DNA of 64,000 bases from Anaerolineae bacterium (GTDB taxonomy: Bacteria > Chloroflexota > Anaerolineae > Aggregatilineales > Phototrophicaceae). Position numbers and translations under genes: made by a program. The notes beneath the pieces are model-generated. The model had not been told where the DNA came from and ran no database searches. It was given only the letters and a program-made list of their open reading frames with translations. This document shows positions 16,236-24,563 of the stretch, one piece after another. The DNA lies in the NCBI GenBank assembly GCA_023382675.1, contig JAHDWN010000005.1, forward strand, positions 136,440 to 200,439. Direction: 5' to 3'. The first letter of the stretch is position 1; each line of letters begins with the position of its first letter.

Positions 16236-17945
16236 ATGCCCAGCTATTTGACCCCCGGTATCTATATCGAAGAAATCGTGGAGACCGACATACGCCCGGC
16301 TAACGCCTGGCGCGGCGACTGCACGACATTGACCGCAGACGCTGCCGACAAGATCAGCATAGTCCATCTGGGCACTGCCGCATTCATCGGCATCACGGCG
16401 CGCGCCGGCGATTCTGACGAACTGCTGCGCAAACCGACCCAGGTGAAAAGCTGGGACGAATTCGTCGAACTGTATGGGGAGAACACCGGCCCTGGCTATC
16501 TGCCCGCAGCCGTCCACGGTTTCTTCGCCAACGGTGGGCCAGCCTGCATCATCGTCAGCGTGGGCGTGGTCGTTGCCGACAAGGGCCGTGCCCGACTCCC
16601 CGATATACGCGCGCAGGACTTCATGGATGTCATGTATGAGCGCGTCGGGTTGGGGGCGATCCGCCCCGGTCATGAGCCGGGACTCCTGTGCATCCCGGAC
16701 ATCATGGCGCTGTTCCAGCAGGGCGCCTTCAAGCCTGTGGATGTGCAGGCCATCCAGCAGTCGATGATCACCTACTGCGAGTACCATGGCAACTGTATCG
16801 CAATCCTTGATCCCATGCCGGTGCTGACACCCCAGGAGGTGCTTAATTGGCGGATGCACGTCAATCACGACACCAGCCGTGCGGCGCTCTATTATCCCTG
16901 GCTGATAAGCGCAGCGAGCGACGGCCGCGCTTCACGCGCAGTCCCGCCCTGTGGGCATATCGCCGGCGTGATGATGCGGGCGCAGATCGAGCATGGCGTG
17001 CAAAAAACCCCGGCCAACGAAATCCTGCGCGATGTGGAAGATCTGGAATTGCACGTCACGCGCGATGAACAGGCGCTTCTGAACCCCCTGGGCATCAACC
17101 TGCTGCAAGCGACACCCGAAGGCGAAGTCCGCATCTGGGGCGCGCGCACGCTGTCATCCGATTCCGCCTATCGCCTGATCAAGACGCGGCGGGTGATGAT
17201 GACCGCGCAGCGCAGCATCGAGCGCGCCGTCAGTTGGGCGATCTTCGCGAGCCTCGACCGCCAGGCGCGCGAACGCATCTGCTGCACCATCCAGCATCTC
17301 TGTCGCTTGCTGTGGCAATCGGGGGCGCTGACCGGAGCGAACGCAGACGATGCCTACTATCTCCTCGAACATCTCGACCCGGAGACGCCATCCCTCTATG
17401 TCGTCGATACCGGGCTGGCGCTCGACGCGCCCGGCACCTTCAGACGCTTCCGGGTCGTCTTCTTCACCGACGATGTCATCCCCGACCTGGCCGAGCCGAC
17501 ACGCGCCGCGCCCGATAACTCCCGCGATCTGGTCGATGAGCAGCCACCGCCGGACATCTTCGTCTCCTACAGCCGCAGGGATTGGGATGAGTTTGTCGAG
17601 CCGCTGGTCGCGAGCCTGCGTGAGAACGGCCTGTCCGTCTGGGTCGATCAACATCTGCTGCAAGGTGGCCAGGATTGGATGGATGAAATCAACCACGCGC
17701 TCAAAATGTGCCGGTTGATGATCCTGTGCGTATCGCCAGACGCGCTGCAATCACGCTACGTCAAGCTGGAGTACCGCCAGTTCTTCAACACCAACAAGCC
17801 GATCCTGCCCGTCATCTGCCATCCGGCGGAGCTGCCAGCAGAACTGGGGGGTATTCAATACCTGCCCTACGACGAGCCTGACACGCTGATCGTGCGAGCG
17901 CGGCAGCTTCTGTCGGTGGATGACGATCAGGCCCGCCCGATCTGA
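16236..17945 (+). CDS. Contractile tail/injection sheath protein fused to a C-terminal TIR domain
   Basis: A 569-residue fusion. Residues 1 to about 420 form a tail sheath protein of contractile phage tails and extracellular injection systems: start MPSYLTPGIYIEEI, FIGITARAG, VKSWDEFVELYGEN, AVHGFFANGGPACIIVSVG, and the C-terminal assembly domain with RSIERAVSWAIFASLD and LCRLLWQSGALTGANADDAY. After a Pro/Asp-rich linker, residues about 438-560 form a TIR domain: DIFVSYSRRDWDEF (from D440), LSVWVDQHLLQGGQDW and ILCVSPDALQSRYVKLEY. Glu512 aligns with the catalytic Glu of NAD-cleaving TIR proteins such as SARM1. GGAG lies 7 bases before the ATG. No tube, baseplate, spike or ATPase gene is in the window. 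NAD cleavage on sheath assembly or contraction is inference; a purely scaffolding TIR is possible. Confidence 0.9.
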   Translation: MPSYLTPGIYIEEIVETDIRPANAWRGDCTTLTADAADKISIVHLGTAAFIGITARAGDSDELLRKPTQVKSWDEFVELYGENTGPGYLPAAVHGFFANGGPACIIVSVGVVVADKGRARLPDIRAQDFMDVMYERVGLGAIRPGHEPGLLCIPDIMALFQQGAFKPVDVQAIQQSMITYCEYHGNCIAILDPMPVLTPQEVLNWRMHVNHDTSRAALYYPWLISAASDGRASRAVPPCGHIAGVMMRAQIEHGVQKTPANEILRDVEDLELHVTRDEQALLNPLGINLLQATPEGEVRIWGARTLSSDSAYRLIKTRRVMMTAQRSIERAVSWAIFASLDRQARERICCTIQHLCRLLWQSGALTGANADDAYYLLEHLDPETPSLYVVDTGLALDAPGTFRRFRVVFFTDDVIPDLAEPTRAAPDNSRDLVDEQPPPDIFVSYSRRDWDEFVEPLVASLRENGLSVWVDQHLLQGGQDWMDEINHALKMCRLMILCVSPDALQSRYVKLEYRQFFNTNKPILPVICHPAELPAELGGIQYLPYDEPDTLIVRARQLLSVDDDQARPI

Positions 17946-18027
17946 CGGCAGCGCCCCGCGTGCGGCGGATGCGCTGCGGCGCTAAAATTCTGCCGGACAT
18001 TCACATGCACCTCCAGGAGAGATGGTC

Positions 18028-18459
18028 ATGGGCTTTCCATCGTTTCGAGCTGTACCTCCTCGCGGGCCGGTCACGCGCGGCGCGGATGCCGAGGCACAGG
18101 CAGACTCCGGCACGCTGGCGCAGAGCACGGCGCAAAACCTGCTCGCGCAAATCCCTGGCGAAGCGAGCGGCTTCTATTTGCTGGCCGCCGACAACATCCA
18201 GAACCCCGGCACAGGCACGCTCGCGTTCATCTTCGTGCTGGCGCTGATTCTGCTGATCGTCGTGCGCGTGGTCGGCAAGGCGAGCCGGATGGTGATCTTG
18301 ACCTCGGTCGGGGCGTTCGTCATCTGGATGTTCGTGCTCGATCATGGCCTGTTTCATGTGCTCGCGCCCAACCTGCTGCCCGATCCGCTCGGCCTGATCG
18401 TCGCACTGTTTTACACGACGCTGATCACCGCGCTCGCCAACGCCGGGATCATCAAGTAG
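18028..18459 (+). CDS. Small membrane protein downstream of sheath-TIR
   Basis: A 143-residue protein of no family I can name. A polar N-terminus (about 45 residues) precedes the motif LLAQIPGEASGFYLLAADNI and then three hydrophobic segments: TLAFIFVLALILLIVVRVV, VILTSVGAFVIWMFVLDH, and PLGLIVALFYTTLITALANA. The (I/V)P-x-E-x-x-x-x-Y start followed by three helices resembles small membrane proteins I associate with other bacterial effector loci, but I cannot name the group. ATG 18028 has AGGAGA with 7 bases of spacing; ATG 18022 is too close to it. It starts 82 bases after the sheath-TIR stop and is followed by a terminator, so the two probably form one transcript and it may anchor or respond to the sheath protein. 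Confidence 0.7.
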   Translation: MGFPSFRAVPPRGPVTRGADAEAQADSGTLAQSTAQNLLAQIPGEASGFYLLAADNIQNPGTGTLAFIFVLALILLIVVRVVGKASRMVILTSVGAFVIWMFVLDHGLFHVLAPNLLPDPLGLIVALFYTTLITALANAGIIK

Positions 18460-18477
18460 CCAGCCATCCGCTAAATG

Positions 18478-18508
18478 AAAACAGCGCCGGGGTGGCGCTG
18501 TTTTCTCA
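18478..18508 (+). terminator. Rho-independent terminator after the sheath-TIR operon
   Basis: AAAACAGCGCC (18478-18488), loop GGGGT, GGCGCTGTTTT (18494-18504). The stem carries A on one flank and T on the other, so it can work in both directions for the convergent YeaQ-type gene. Confidence 0.9.
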
Positions 18509-18525
18509 TGAGCCTAGACGAAAGA

Positions 18526-18795
18526 TCAGGCGCGTCGTAATAGACGCAGCAGCGCCAGCAGAATGACCGCGCCGATGAAAGCGACCAACAGGCTGCCAAG
18601 ATTCAAGCCGGTGACTTCACCCCCGACACCGATGAAATTCAGCACAAACCCGCCGATCAAGCCGCCGACGATACCGACAATGATGTCCATCAGCAGGCCT
18701 TGCGAGGCGTTCGTCTTCATCACGATGCTGGCAAGCCAGCCCGCGACTGCGCCAATGATGATCCAGACGATGATGTTGACAGGATCGAGATTCAT
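18526..18795 (-). CDS. GlsB/YeaQ/YmgE-family stress-response membrane protein, copy 1
   Basis: An 89-residue membrane protein of the transglycosylase-associated family (PF04226), which in other bacteria is induced by stress; the molecular role is unknown. Three hydrophobic segments: NIIVWIIIGAVAGWLASIVM, DIIVGIVGGLIGGFVLNFIG and LLVAFIGAVILLALL, with the typical basic end RLLRRA. The frame is open to 18837, but ATG 18795 has GAAGGAG at 8 bases. It matches copy 2 at 83 of 89 positions, so this is a recent tandem duplication. Confidence 0.92.
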   Translation of the reverse strand: MNLDPVNIIVWIIIGAVAGWLASIVMKTNASQGLLMDIIVGIVGGLIGGFVLNFIGVGGEVTGLNLGSLLVAFIGAVILLALLRLLRRA

Positions 18796-18984
18796 CGTAC
18801 AGACTCCTTCCCCTCTGCGGAGAATTATGGCGACCAATTGGAGTTCGCCAGATAGTATTTTTCCATAAGGTCACTCTCTTCGCCACTTATTCGGTTATAT
18901 CGCACGACTGCAAGTACCGCGGGAATCGACAGCGCCCCACGTGATCGTGAGGCGCTGAAGATGCTCAAAACGGCTCATCCGGCG

Positions 18985-19254
18985 TCAGGCGCGGCGCAAC
19001 ATACGCAGCAGCGCCAGCAAGATGACCGCGCCGATGAAGGCGACCAGGATGCTGCCGAGATTGAGGCCGGTGACTTCACCGCCAACGCCGATGGCATTGA
19101 GGACGAAACCGCCGATCAAGCCGCCGACGATACCGACGATGATGTCGGTCAGCAGCCCCTGCGAGGCGTTCGTCTTCATGACGATGCTGGCGAGCCAACC
19201 CGCAATCGCGCCGATAATGATCCAGACGATGATGTTGACAGGATCGAGCGTCAT
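18985..19254 (-). CDS. GlsB/YeaQ/YmgE-family stress-response membrane protein, copy 2
   Basis: An 89-residue paralog of the downstream gene, with the same three glycine-rich membrane segments. The six differences are conservative except T36 for Met and A54 for Phe. ATG 19254 has AAGGGGAG upstream; the longer frame to 19272 lacks one. The 189-base gap between the copies has no terminator, and each copy has its own ribosome site. Confidence 0.92.
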   Translation of the reverse strand: MTLDPVNIIVWIIIGAIAGWLASIVMKTNASQGLLTDIIVGIVGGLIGGFVLNAIGVGGEVTGLNLGSILVAFIGAVILLALLRMLRRA

Positions 19255-19380
19255 TGTATTCTCCCCTTGCATGTGTCCGGCGAATTCAGTCGCTCGAACG
19301 ACCAGTATGTATCAGAGGATAGTTACAAACTCGAAACGTCACATCCCCCACCCGACCCATCTACGCCTAGCCGACTCGCG

Positions 19381-22300
19381 CTAGCCACGCCGGAGCGGCA
19401 GCGCCAGGCAGCGGGGGCCACCCATGCCGCGCACCAGCTCCGAGCCTTCGATTTCGAGCACCTCAATGCCGAGCGCGCGCATCGCCCGATTGGTGTGCAG
19501 GTTGCGGTCGTAGCTGATCACCCGGCCCGGCGCGATGGCGAAGACGTTGGTGCCATCCGCGCCCTGCTCACGCGCGGCGTAGCGGGCATCGTTGTTGCCC
19601 GTGTTGACGACCGTCAGCGGCGCGGCGAATTCGTCGCTCAGCAGCGTGTAGAAGCGCCGGTTCTCGCGGATCGGCAGCGCGACCAGTTCGCCATCGCGCG
19701 TCAGCGTCGGCTCGTAGCGCTTGATGATCTCGATCTGATCCATCACGTCGGGATAGACGACGATCACCCCGTGCGCGATCACGGTGAAGACCGTATCCAG
19801 GTGCATGTACTGGCGGGCGCTCGGGATATGCACCTCGTAGACGCGCTGGACTTTGCCCGCCTGGAACAGCTTGCGCGCCAGCATCCCGACCGTCTCCGAG
19901 CGCGTGCGCTGGCTGCAGCCGATCACAACAGTCTCGTCGTTGAGCACGAGGATGTCGCCGCCTTCGATAGTGAACGGCCTGCCCTCGTCCGCCTGCGCGC
20001 CGTAGACGATCTCGACCCCGGCGAACAACGGATGCCACTGCACGACCGCCTGCAAGATCAGCGTTTCGCGCACGCGGGCGTCGAACTGCGCCTTGCAAGC
20101 GATGTAGCCATCGCCGATGACCGCGCCGGGGTCGCGCGTGAAGTAGGCGTTCGGCACCGGGTCGGCCAGGAAGGCGGGCGCGTCCTCGCCCATGCCCTCG
20201 AACAGCAGCGCCCGCAGCGCGTCCGGCGCGTAGTCGTTCAGCAGGCGCGCGCTCAGCTCCGGCGCGCCGCCCGCCCGGCACAGCCACTCGACAGCGGCGG
20301 AGCGGGTCCGTTCATCGCGCAATATGTCATCCACCAGCTGGTCAAGATAGAGCGCCTCAATGCCCTGGTCGCGCAGAAGCTGGCAGAAAGCGTCGTGCTC
20401 AAGCTGCATCTTGCGCAGGAACGGGATGTCTTCGAACAGCAGCCGCCCCTTGTTGCCCAGATCAAGCAGATCGATCTCGCTGCCGGGGCGATGCACCAGC
20501 ACCGTCTGCAGCTGGCTGCACTCGGACGCGACTTGTAAGTGGATCGGCTCCGGCGCGTCAGGAGCAGCGGGCACTTGAGCCACGTCACGGGCAGCGATGC
20601 GCGCCAGGAACGTCTCGTGTTCCTCGCCCGCGCCGGAGGCTGTGCCCGCGAACGCGCCCAGGATCGTGTGATAGACGAACTCCGGCACGACGCGGAACGA
20701 GTACGGCATATGCACACGTTCAAACAGGCCGTGCGCGTCCTTGCCGAACGGCCCGATGTTGACCACCGGGCAGTCGAGCGCCGCCATCTGGTCGAAGGCC
20801 AGGCTGTAGCCATGGTCGAACAGCGGCATGTTGTCGATCAGCGCGGGCAGGTGATCGCGCACGGTCGGGTCGAGGCGGACGTAGCTGATGTCGGCGATGT
20901 ACGGGTAAAAGCCGCGCAAATGGATCTGGCCGTGCGGGTTCACGTCGGAATCGTCAATCAGCGCCGCAATCGCGTCGACAAGCGGGTGCGCCTGCGGCTG
21001 GATGTGCGGGTAGAACGGCGGCGCGAAGAAGACGATCACCGCCGGGCCGGTTAGCTCAGCCTCCCGCGCCAGCCGCGCCACGATCTGCTGGCTGATCTCG
21101 CGCGCGTCGCCTTTGTGCGTCGCCGCCGGGATCGCCAGCGTCTCCGTGCCGCTGACCGAGCGCACCAGCGCATCCAGCCACTCGGCGAAAGCGACCTCGC
21201 CCTTCGCGCCGAACCAGCCGCGCTTCTGCCGCACCCGACGGCACAGATCGGCATAGCTGAGCACCAGCGGCGCGTACTGCTTGGGCTGTGGCTCGTGGCC
21301 ACGGAAGGCTGCAAACTGAGCGTCGCGCGCCTCTAATACGCTCAAGAGCGCGGCGGTGGCCTCGGCCTCCATCGTCGCCAGCGCCTGTGCCGGCGAGATG
21401 CTGTAGGTCAGCCAGTTGATGTAGACGAAGGCCTCGGCGGAGGTCTGCACGTTGTAGCTCGGCTTGAGGTCGCGCAGCTTGAGCGTCACCGGCGGCACAG
21501 CGACTTCGAGCGGCGCCACGCCGTCCGGCGACCAGCTATCGCTCAGGCGTGTGTTCAGGTTGAGCCGCCGCACCAGCTCCGCCGCGATCTGGTTGGCGTC
21601 GACGCCGCGAAACGGCTCGCCGACGTGCGTTGGATCGCCCAGGATGTAGAACGACGGCAGCAGCTTGCCGACGACGCCGGTGTAAATGTAGCGCTCATGG
21701 TCGTCACTGCCGCGCGGCGCGGTGTAATCGGTGTTGATGACGCCGATGTAATCGAGATCGTGCGCCGCCTGGAGTTCGATCAGATACGGCAGCGCGCCGA
21801 GGATGCCCGCCGACTCGTTCTCCTCGTCTGGGCAGGCCAGCAGCAGCAGATTGCCGCCGAGTTCGTCGGAATGCTCGGCGAAATAGCGCAGGAGCGCGAT
21901 GTTGATCGACAGGCCGCTCTTCATATCGACCGAGCCGCGCCCGAACATCCAGACCGGTTCGCGCTCTGCGCCCGGTCGCTGCCAGGTCTGTTCGAGATCG
22001 CGCTTGACCTCCAGCGATGCGCCCTGTGGCAGCCCGCCTTCGAGCGCCGCCCGCAGCCGCGCCGGATCACGCGCAATCGCCCCGCCCTGCTCCGGGTCGA
22101 GCGCCTGGAACTCGTCGATGCCAACCGTGTCGTAATGCGCCATCAGGATGATCGTCTGCCGTGTCGGTGCTGGGCTGCGCAGCAGGCAGGCGACGTTGTG
22201 CCGCCCGTCGGCGACCGGCCACAGCTCCGGCGCGAGGCTGTCCGCCTGCCCTTCCGCCAGCAGCTCGGTGATCAGGCGGGCGCAGGCATTCTCACCCTCG

Positions 22301-22389
22301 ACATCCGGGCTAATGGTCGAAACGGACATCAGGCGCTCGGTCATAGCTTTGACAGTGGTGAACCAGCGATCAGGTTGGAAGGCGTTCAA
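19381..22389 (-). CDS. Fusion of RocB-like M20 peptidase and arginine deiminase
   Basis: A 1002-residue two-enzyme protein. Residues 1 to about 605 resemble the M20 metallopeptidase RocB group: AHYDTVG (84-90), GRGSVDMKSGLS with Asp155, and PDEENESAG with the Glu pair 189-190, so the two-zinc site is complete. Residues about 620-1002 are an arginine deiminase, which converts arginine to citrulline and ammonia: PNAYFTRDPGAVIGDG, FTIEGGDILVLND, QYMHLDTVFT and the terminal MGGPRCLALPLRR with nucleophile Cys994. The frame is open to 22452, but TTG 22389 has GAGGAG at 7 bases and sits just before the first conserved residues. It is divergent from a PadR gene. No carbamate kinase or ornithine carbamoyltransferase gene is adjacent. 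RocB is a poorly understood arginine-utilisation protein; the peptidase half may release arginine or hydrolyse an arginine derivative. Confidence 0.9.
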   Translation of the reverse strand: MNAFQPDRWFTTVKAMTERLMSVSTISPDVEGENACARLITELLAEGQADSLAPELWPVADGRHNVACLLRSPAPTRQTIILMAHYDTVGIDEFQALDPEQGGAIARDPARLRAALEGGLPQGASLEVKRDLEQTWQRPGAEREPVWMFGRGSVDMKSGLSINIALLRYFAEHSDELGGNLLLLACPDEENESAGILGALPYLIELQAAHDLDYIGVINTDYTAPRGSDDHERYIYTGVVGKLLPSFYILGDPTHVGEPFRGVDANQIAAELVRRLNLNTRLSDSWSPDGVAPLEVAVPPVTLKLRDLKPSYNVQTSAEAFVYINWLTYSISPAQALATMEAEATAALLSVLEARDAQFAAFRGHEPQPKQYAPLVLSYADLCRRVRQKRGWFGAKGEVAFAEWLDALVRSVSGTETLAIPAATHKGDAREISQQIVARLAREAELTGPAVIVFFAPPFYPHIQPQAHPLVDAIAALIDDSDVNPHGQIHLRGFYPYIADISYVRLDPTVRDHLPALIDNMPLFDHGYSLAFDQMAALDCPVVNIGPFGKDAHGLFERVHMPYSFRVVPEFVYHTILGAFAGTASGAGEEHETFLARIAARDVAQVPAAPDAPEPIHLQVASECSQLQTVLVHRPGSEIDLLDLGNKGRLLFEDIPFLRKMQLEHDAFCQLLRDQGIEALYLDQLVDDILRDERTRSAAVEWLCRAGGAPELSARLLNDYAPDALRALLFEGMGEDAPAFLADPVPNAYFTRDPGAVIGDGYIACKAQFDARVRETLILQAVVQWHPLFAGVEIVYGAQADEGRPFTIEGGDILVLNDETVVIGCSQRTRSETVGMLARKLFQAGKVQRVYEVHIPSARQYMHLDTVFTVIAHGVIVVYPDVMDQIEIIKRYEPTLTRDGELVALPIRENRRFYTLLSDEFAAPLTVVNTGNNDARYAAREQGADGTNVFAIAPGRVISYDRNLHTNRAMRALGIEVLEIEGSELVRGMGGPRCLALPLRRG

Positions 22390-22465
22390 CGATGCGCTCC
22401 TCGACAGCGATGATGCATGTCTATTGTCGCATCGTTTGCCCCTTCTCAACAAGCGGAAACGGCAC

Positions 22466-22497
22466 TATAATCCATCCTGACTAGTCAATCTTGACTA
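22466..22497 (+). promoter_or_regulatory. Promoter and palindromic operator of the PadR gene
   Basis: A perfect -10 TATAAT (22466-22471) is followed by the perfect palindrome TAGTCAA-TC-TTGACTA (22482-22497). A repressor bound there would cover the transcription start, as expected for an autoregulated PadR gene. The site lies 93 bases from the divergent arginine-enzyme start and could control both. Confidence 0.7.
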
Positions 22498-22514
22498 ATC
22501 AGAACGGACTATAT

Positions 22515-23042
22515 ATGCATCGAGAACTCTTGCTTCTCGGCCTGCTGCGCAACGAAGACATGCACGGCTACCGGCTGGCAGAATTCATCGCGCACGACAT
22601 GGCCTTCTGCACCGATCTGAAAAAACCGACAGCCTATCACCTGCTGCAGAAGATGGCCGCTGACGGCCTGATTGACGAATCGGCAGAGCAAGAAGGCAAC
22701 CGCCCCGCGCGCACGGTCTACCGGATTACAGCCGCGGGCGAAGCGCGCTTTCAAACGCTCCTGCGCGAAAACCTGCGCCACTATCAGAGCATCCATTTCG
22801 CCGGTGACATCGGACTGGCCTTCATCGACGCGCTGCCCCAGGACGAGGCGCACGACCTGCTGCGCCAACGCCACGCAGCCATTACCGCCGAAATCGAACA
22901 CCTCAGCAGCGTCGCCGGTCAAACCCACACAGACGGCGGGCTGGCGCTGGTGTTCGACCATTATCTCTACCACCTGCGCAGCGAAAGCGCGTGGCTGGCG
23001 GCTGTGCTGAACGGCGAGCCGAGAACCTCACCGCCGGGCTGA
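22515..23042 (+). CDS. PadR-family transcriptional regulator
   Basis: A 175-residue repressor. The PadR winged helix spans about 1-75: RELLLLGLLRNEDMHGYRLA, then TAYHLLQKMAADGLI and RTVYRITAAGEARFQ. The helical C-terminal dimerisation part (HAAITAEIEHLSSVAG, LVFDHYLYHLRSESAWLAAV) matches the Vir_act_alpha_C type. The frame is open from TTG 22491, but that codon lies inside the palindromic operator, so ATG 22515 is preferred although its ribosome site is weak. PadR proteins usually control adjacent exporters; here an MFS gene follows after 43 bases. Confidence 0.88.
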   Translation: MHRELLLLGLLRNEDMHGYRLAEFIAHDMAFCTDLKKPTAYHLLQKMAADGLIDESAEQEGNRPARTVYRITAAGEARFQTLLRENLRHYQSIHFAGDIGLAFIDALPQDEAHDLLRQRHAAITAEIEHLSSVAGQTHTDGGLALVFDHYLYHLRSESAWLAAVLNGEPRTSPPG

Positions 23043-23085
23043 TCCCCAGATTTCGCCCAGATATGACCCTTGTCTAGCTACAGGA

Positions 23086-24453
23086 ATGAAAATCTCAATG
23101 ACCACGACCGCTAATCCACCAACCGACGAGAAGCTCAATTTCAAACGCGTGCTGCCGATCTTCGTCATCGTCCTGATCGACCTGCTCGGCCTGACGATTA
23201 TTATCCCCCTGCTGCCGCTGTACGCGGTATCCTTCGGCGCTGATCCGTTCACGGTCGGGCTGATTGGCTCGACCTACCCGCTTATGCAGTTGATCGGCGG
23301 GCCAGTGCTCGGCGGCCTGTCTGACCGCTACGGACGCAAGCCTGTGCTCATCATCAGCCAGATCGGCACACTGTTCGGGTTCATCCTGCTGGCCGTCTCG
23401 AACAGCCTGGCGCTCATCTTCGTTTCGCGCATCATCGACGGCCTGTCCGGCGCGAACATTGTGGCCGCCCAGGCAGCCATGACTGACAGCACCACCGAAA
23501 AGACGCGCACGCAGGGGTTGGGGTTGATCGGCGCGGCTTTCGGGCTGGGCTTCGTGCTCGGCCCGGCCATCTCCGGGATCGCGCTGGCGCTCAGCGGCAA
23601 TGATTACCGCGTCCCGGCGCTGATCGCCGCGGCCTTTTCGCTGCTGTCGATCCTGCTGACTGCGTTCTGGTTCAACGAGACGCTGCCAGCGGCGCGACGC
23701 GGGGCTGCCCAGGGCACTGGCAGCAAACCCGCGCTGCAACGCGTCGTTCGCGCCATCACGAATCCGCTGGTGGGGATGCTGCTCATCCTCATGTTCCTGC
23801 AGCAGATCGTCTTCGGCGGCTACGAGAACCTGTTCTCGCTGTTCAGCCTGACCCGCCTGGGGCTGAACGCCGCCGGCAATTCGCTCATCTTCGTCTTCAT
23901 GGGCATCATCATCGTGCTGGTACAGGGCAAATACATCGGCCCGCTCAGCCGCAAGTACGGCGAACACAAATTGATCTGGGCTGCGCTCGGCCTGCTCGCC
24001 ATCGGGCTGGTGCTGACCTCGATCACGCCGCAGCAGCCGGTGCCTTGGTACTCGCGCGCGGAATTGGCCGCAGAGCTAAACGAGCGCGTTAGCATCGACG
24101 CTCAGACCGCATCGCTCCGCCTGCCGGAAGACGGTGCCAATGGCTGGTTCGGGCTGGCCTGGATATTGGTCGCCTCGGTGCCGGCGGTCATCGGCGGCGG
24201 GCTGCTCGCACCCAGCCTGAACAGTCTGATCACCAGGCGCAGCCCGGCGAGTGAAACCGGCAGTATCCTCGGCGTCAGCGCGTCGCTCGTCAGCGCGGCC
24301 AACGCCATCACGCCGATTGCGGGCGGGGCGCTGTTCCAGATCTTCGGCAGCACCGCGCCCTTCTTGATCGGCGGTCTGGGGATGGCGGCGCTCATGTTCC
24401 TGGCGCTGCGCGTCGTTCAGCCGCTGCCGGAAACAGAGACGGTCGCGACGTGA
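23086..24453 (+). CDS. MFS transporter, TetA-like drug efflux type
   Basis: A 455-residue major facilitator with about 12 membrane segments. The first half carries the family motif A, GGLSDRYGRKPVL, after the second helix, and the motif C-like stretch GAAFGLGFVLGPAISG in helix five. Both are typical of proton-coupled drug antiporters of the TetA group. The loop at about 325-350 is unusually long (YSRAELAAELNERVS...) and probably external. It follows the PadR gene by 43 bases, so regulated efflux is likely; the substrate is unknown. Two ATGs compete (23086 and 23098). I keep the first, although CAGGA abuts it. Confidence 0.9.
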   Translation: MKISMTTTANPPTDEKLNFKRVLPIFVIVLIDLLGLTIIIPLLPLYAVSFGADPFTVGLIGSTYPLMQLIGGPVLGGLSDRYGRKPVLIISQIGTLFGFILLAVSNSLALIFVSRIIDGLSGANIVAAQAAMTDSTTEKTRTQGLGLIGAAFGLGFVLGPAISGIALALSGNDYRVPALIAAAFSLLSILLTAFWFNETLPAARRGAAQGTGSKPALQRVVRAITNPLVGMLLILMFLQQIVFGGYENLFSLFSLTRLGLNAAGNSLIFVFMGIIIVLVQGKYIGPLSRKYGEHKLIWAALGLLAIGLVLTSITPQQPVPWYSRAELAAELNERVSIDAQTASLRLPEDGANGWFGLAWILVASVPAVIGGGLLAPSLNSLITRRSPASETGSILGVSASLVSAANAITPIAGGALFQIFGSTAPFLIGGLGMAALMFLALRVVQPLPETETVAT

Positions 24454-24563
24454 GGCAGGCGTCTGTCTATCGTGTGATCAAAAAAACGACGTTTCCGGTG
24501 CGTGAACAATTTGTGTCACAATGTGTATAAGCTTGTGTTTACACTGCCACCGGAGACAGAGTC

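Noticed and set aside
16236..17945. A prophage or complete injection-system cluster around the sheath gene
   Set aside because: No tube, baseplate, spike, terminase, portal or ATPase gene lies within the window; the sheath is alone.
18961..20538. A 525-codon plus-strand frame
   Set aside because: It is antisense to the YeaQ-type copy 2 and the arginine deiminase part, both well supported, and its protein is a low-complexity Arg/Ala/Gln mix.
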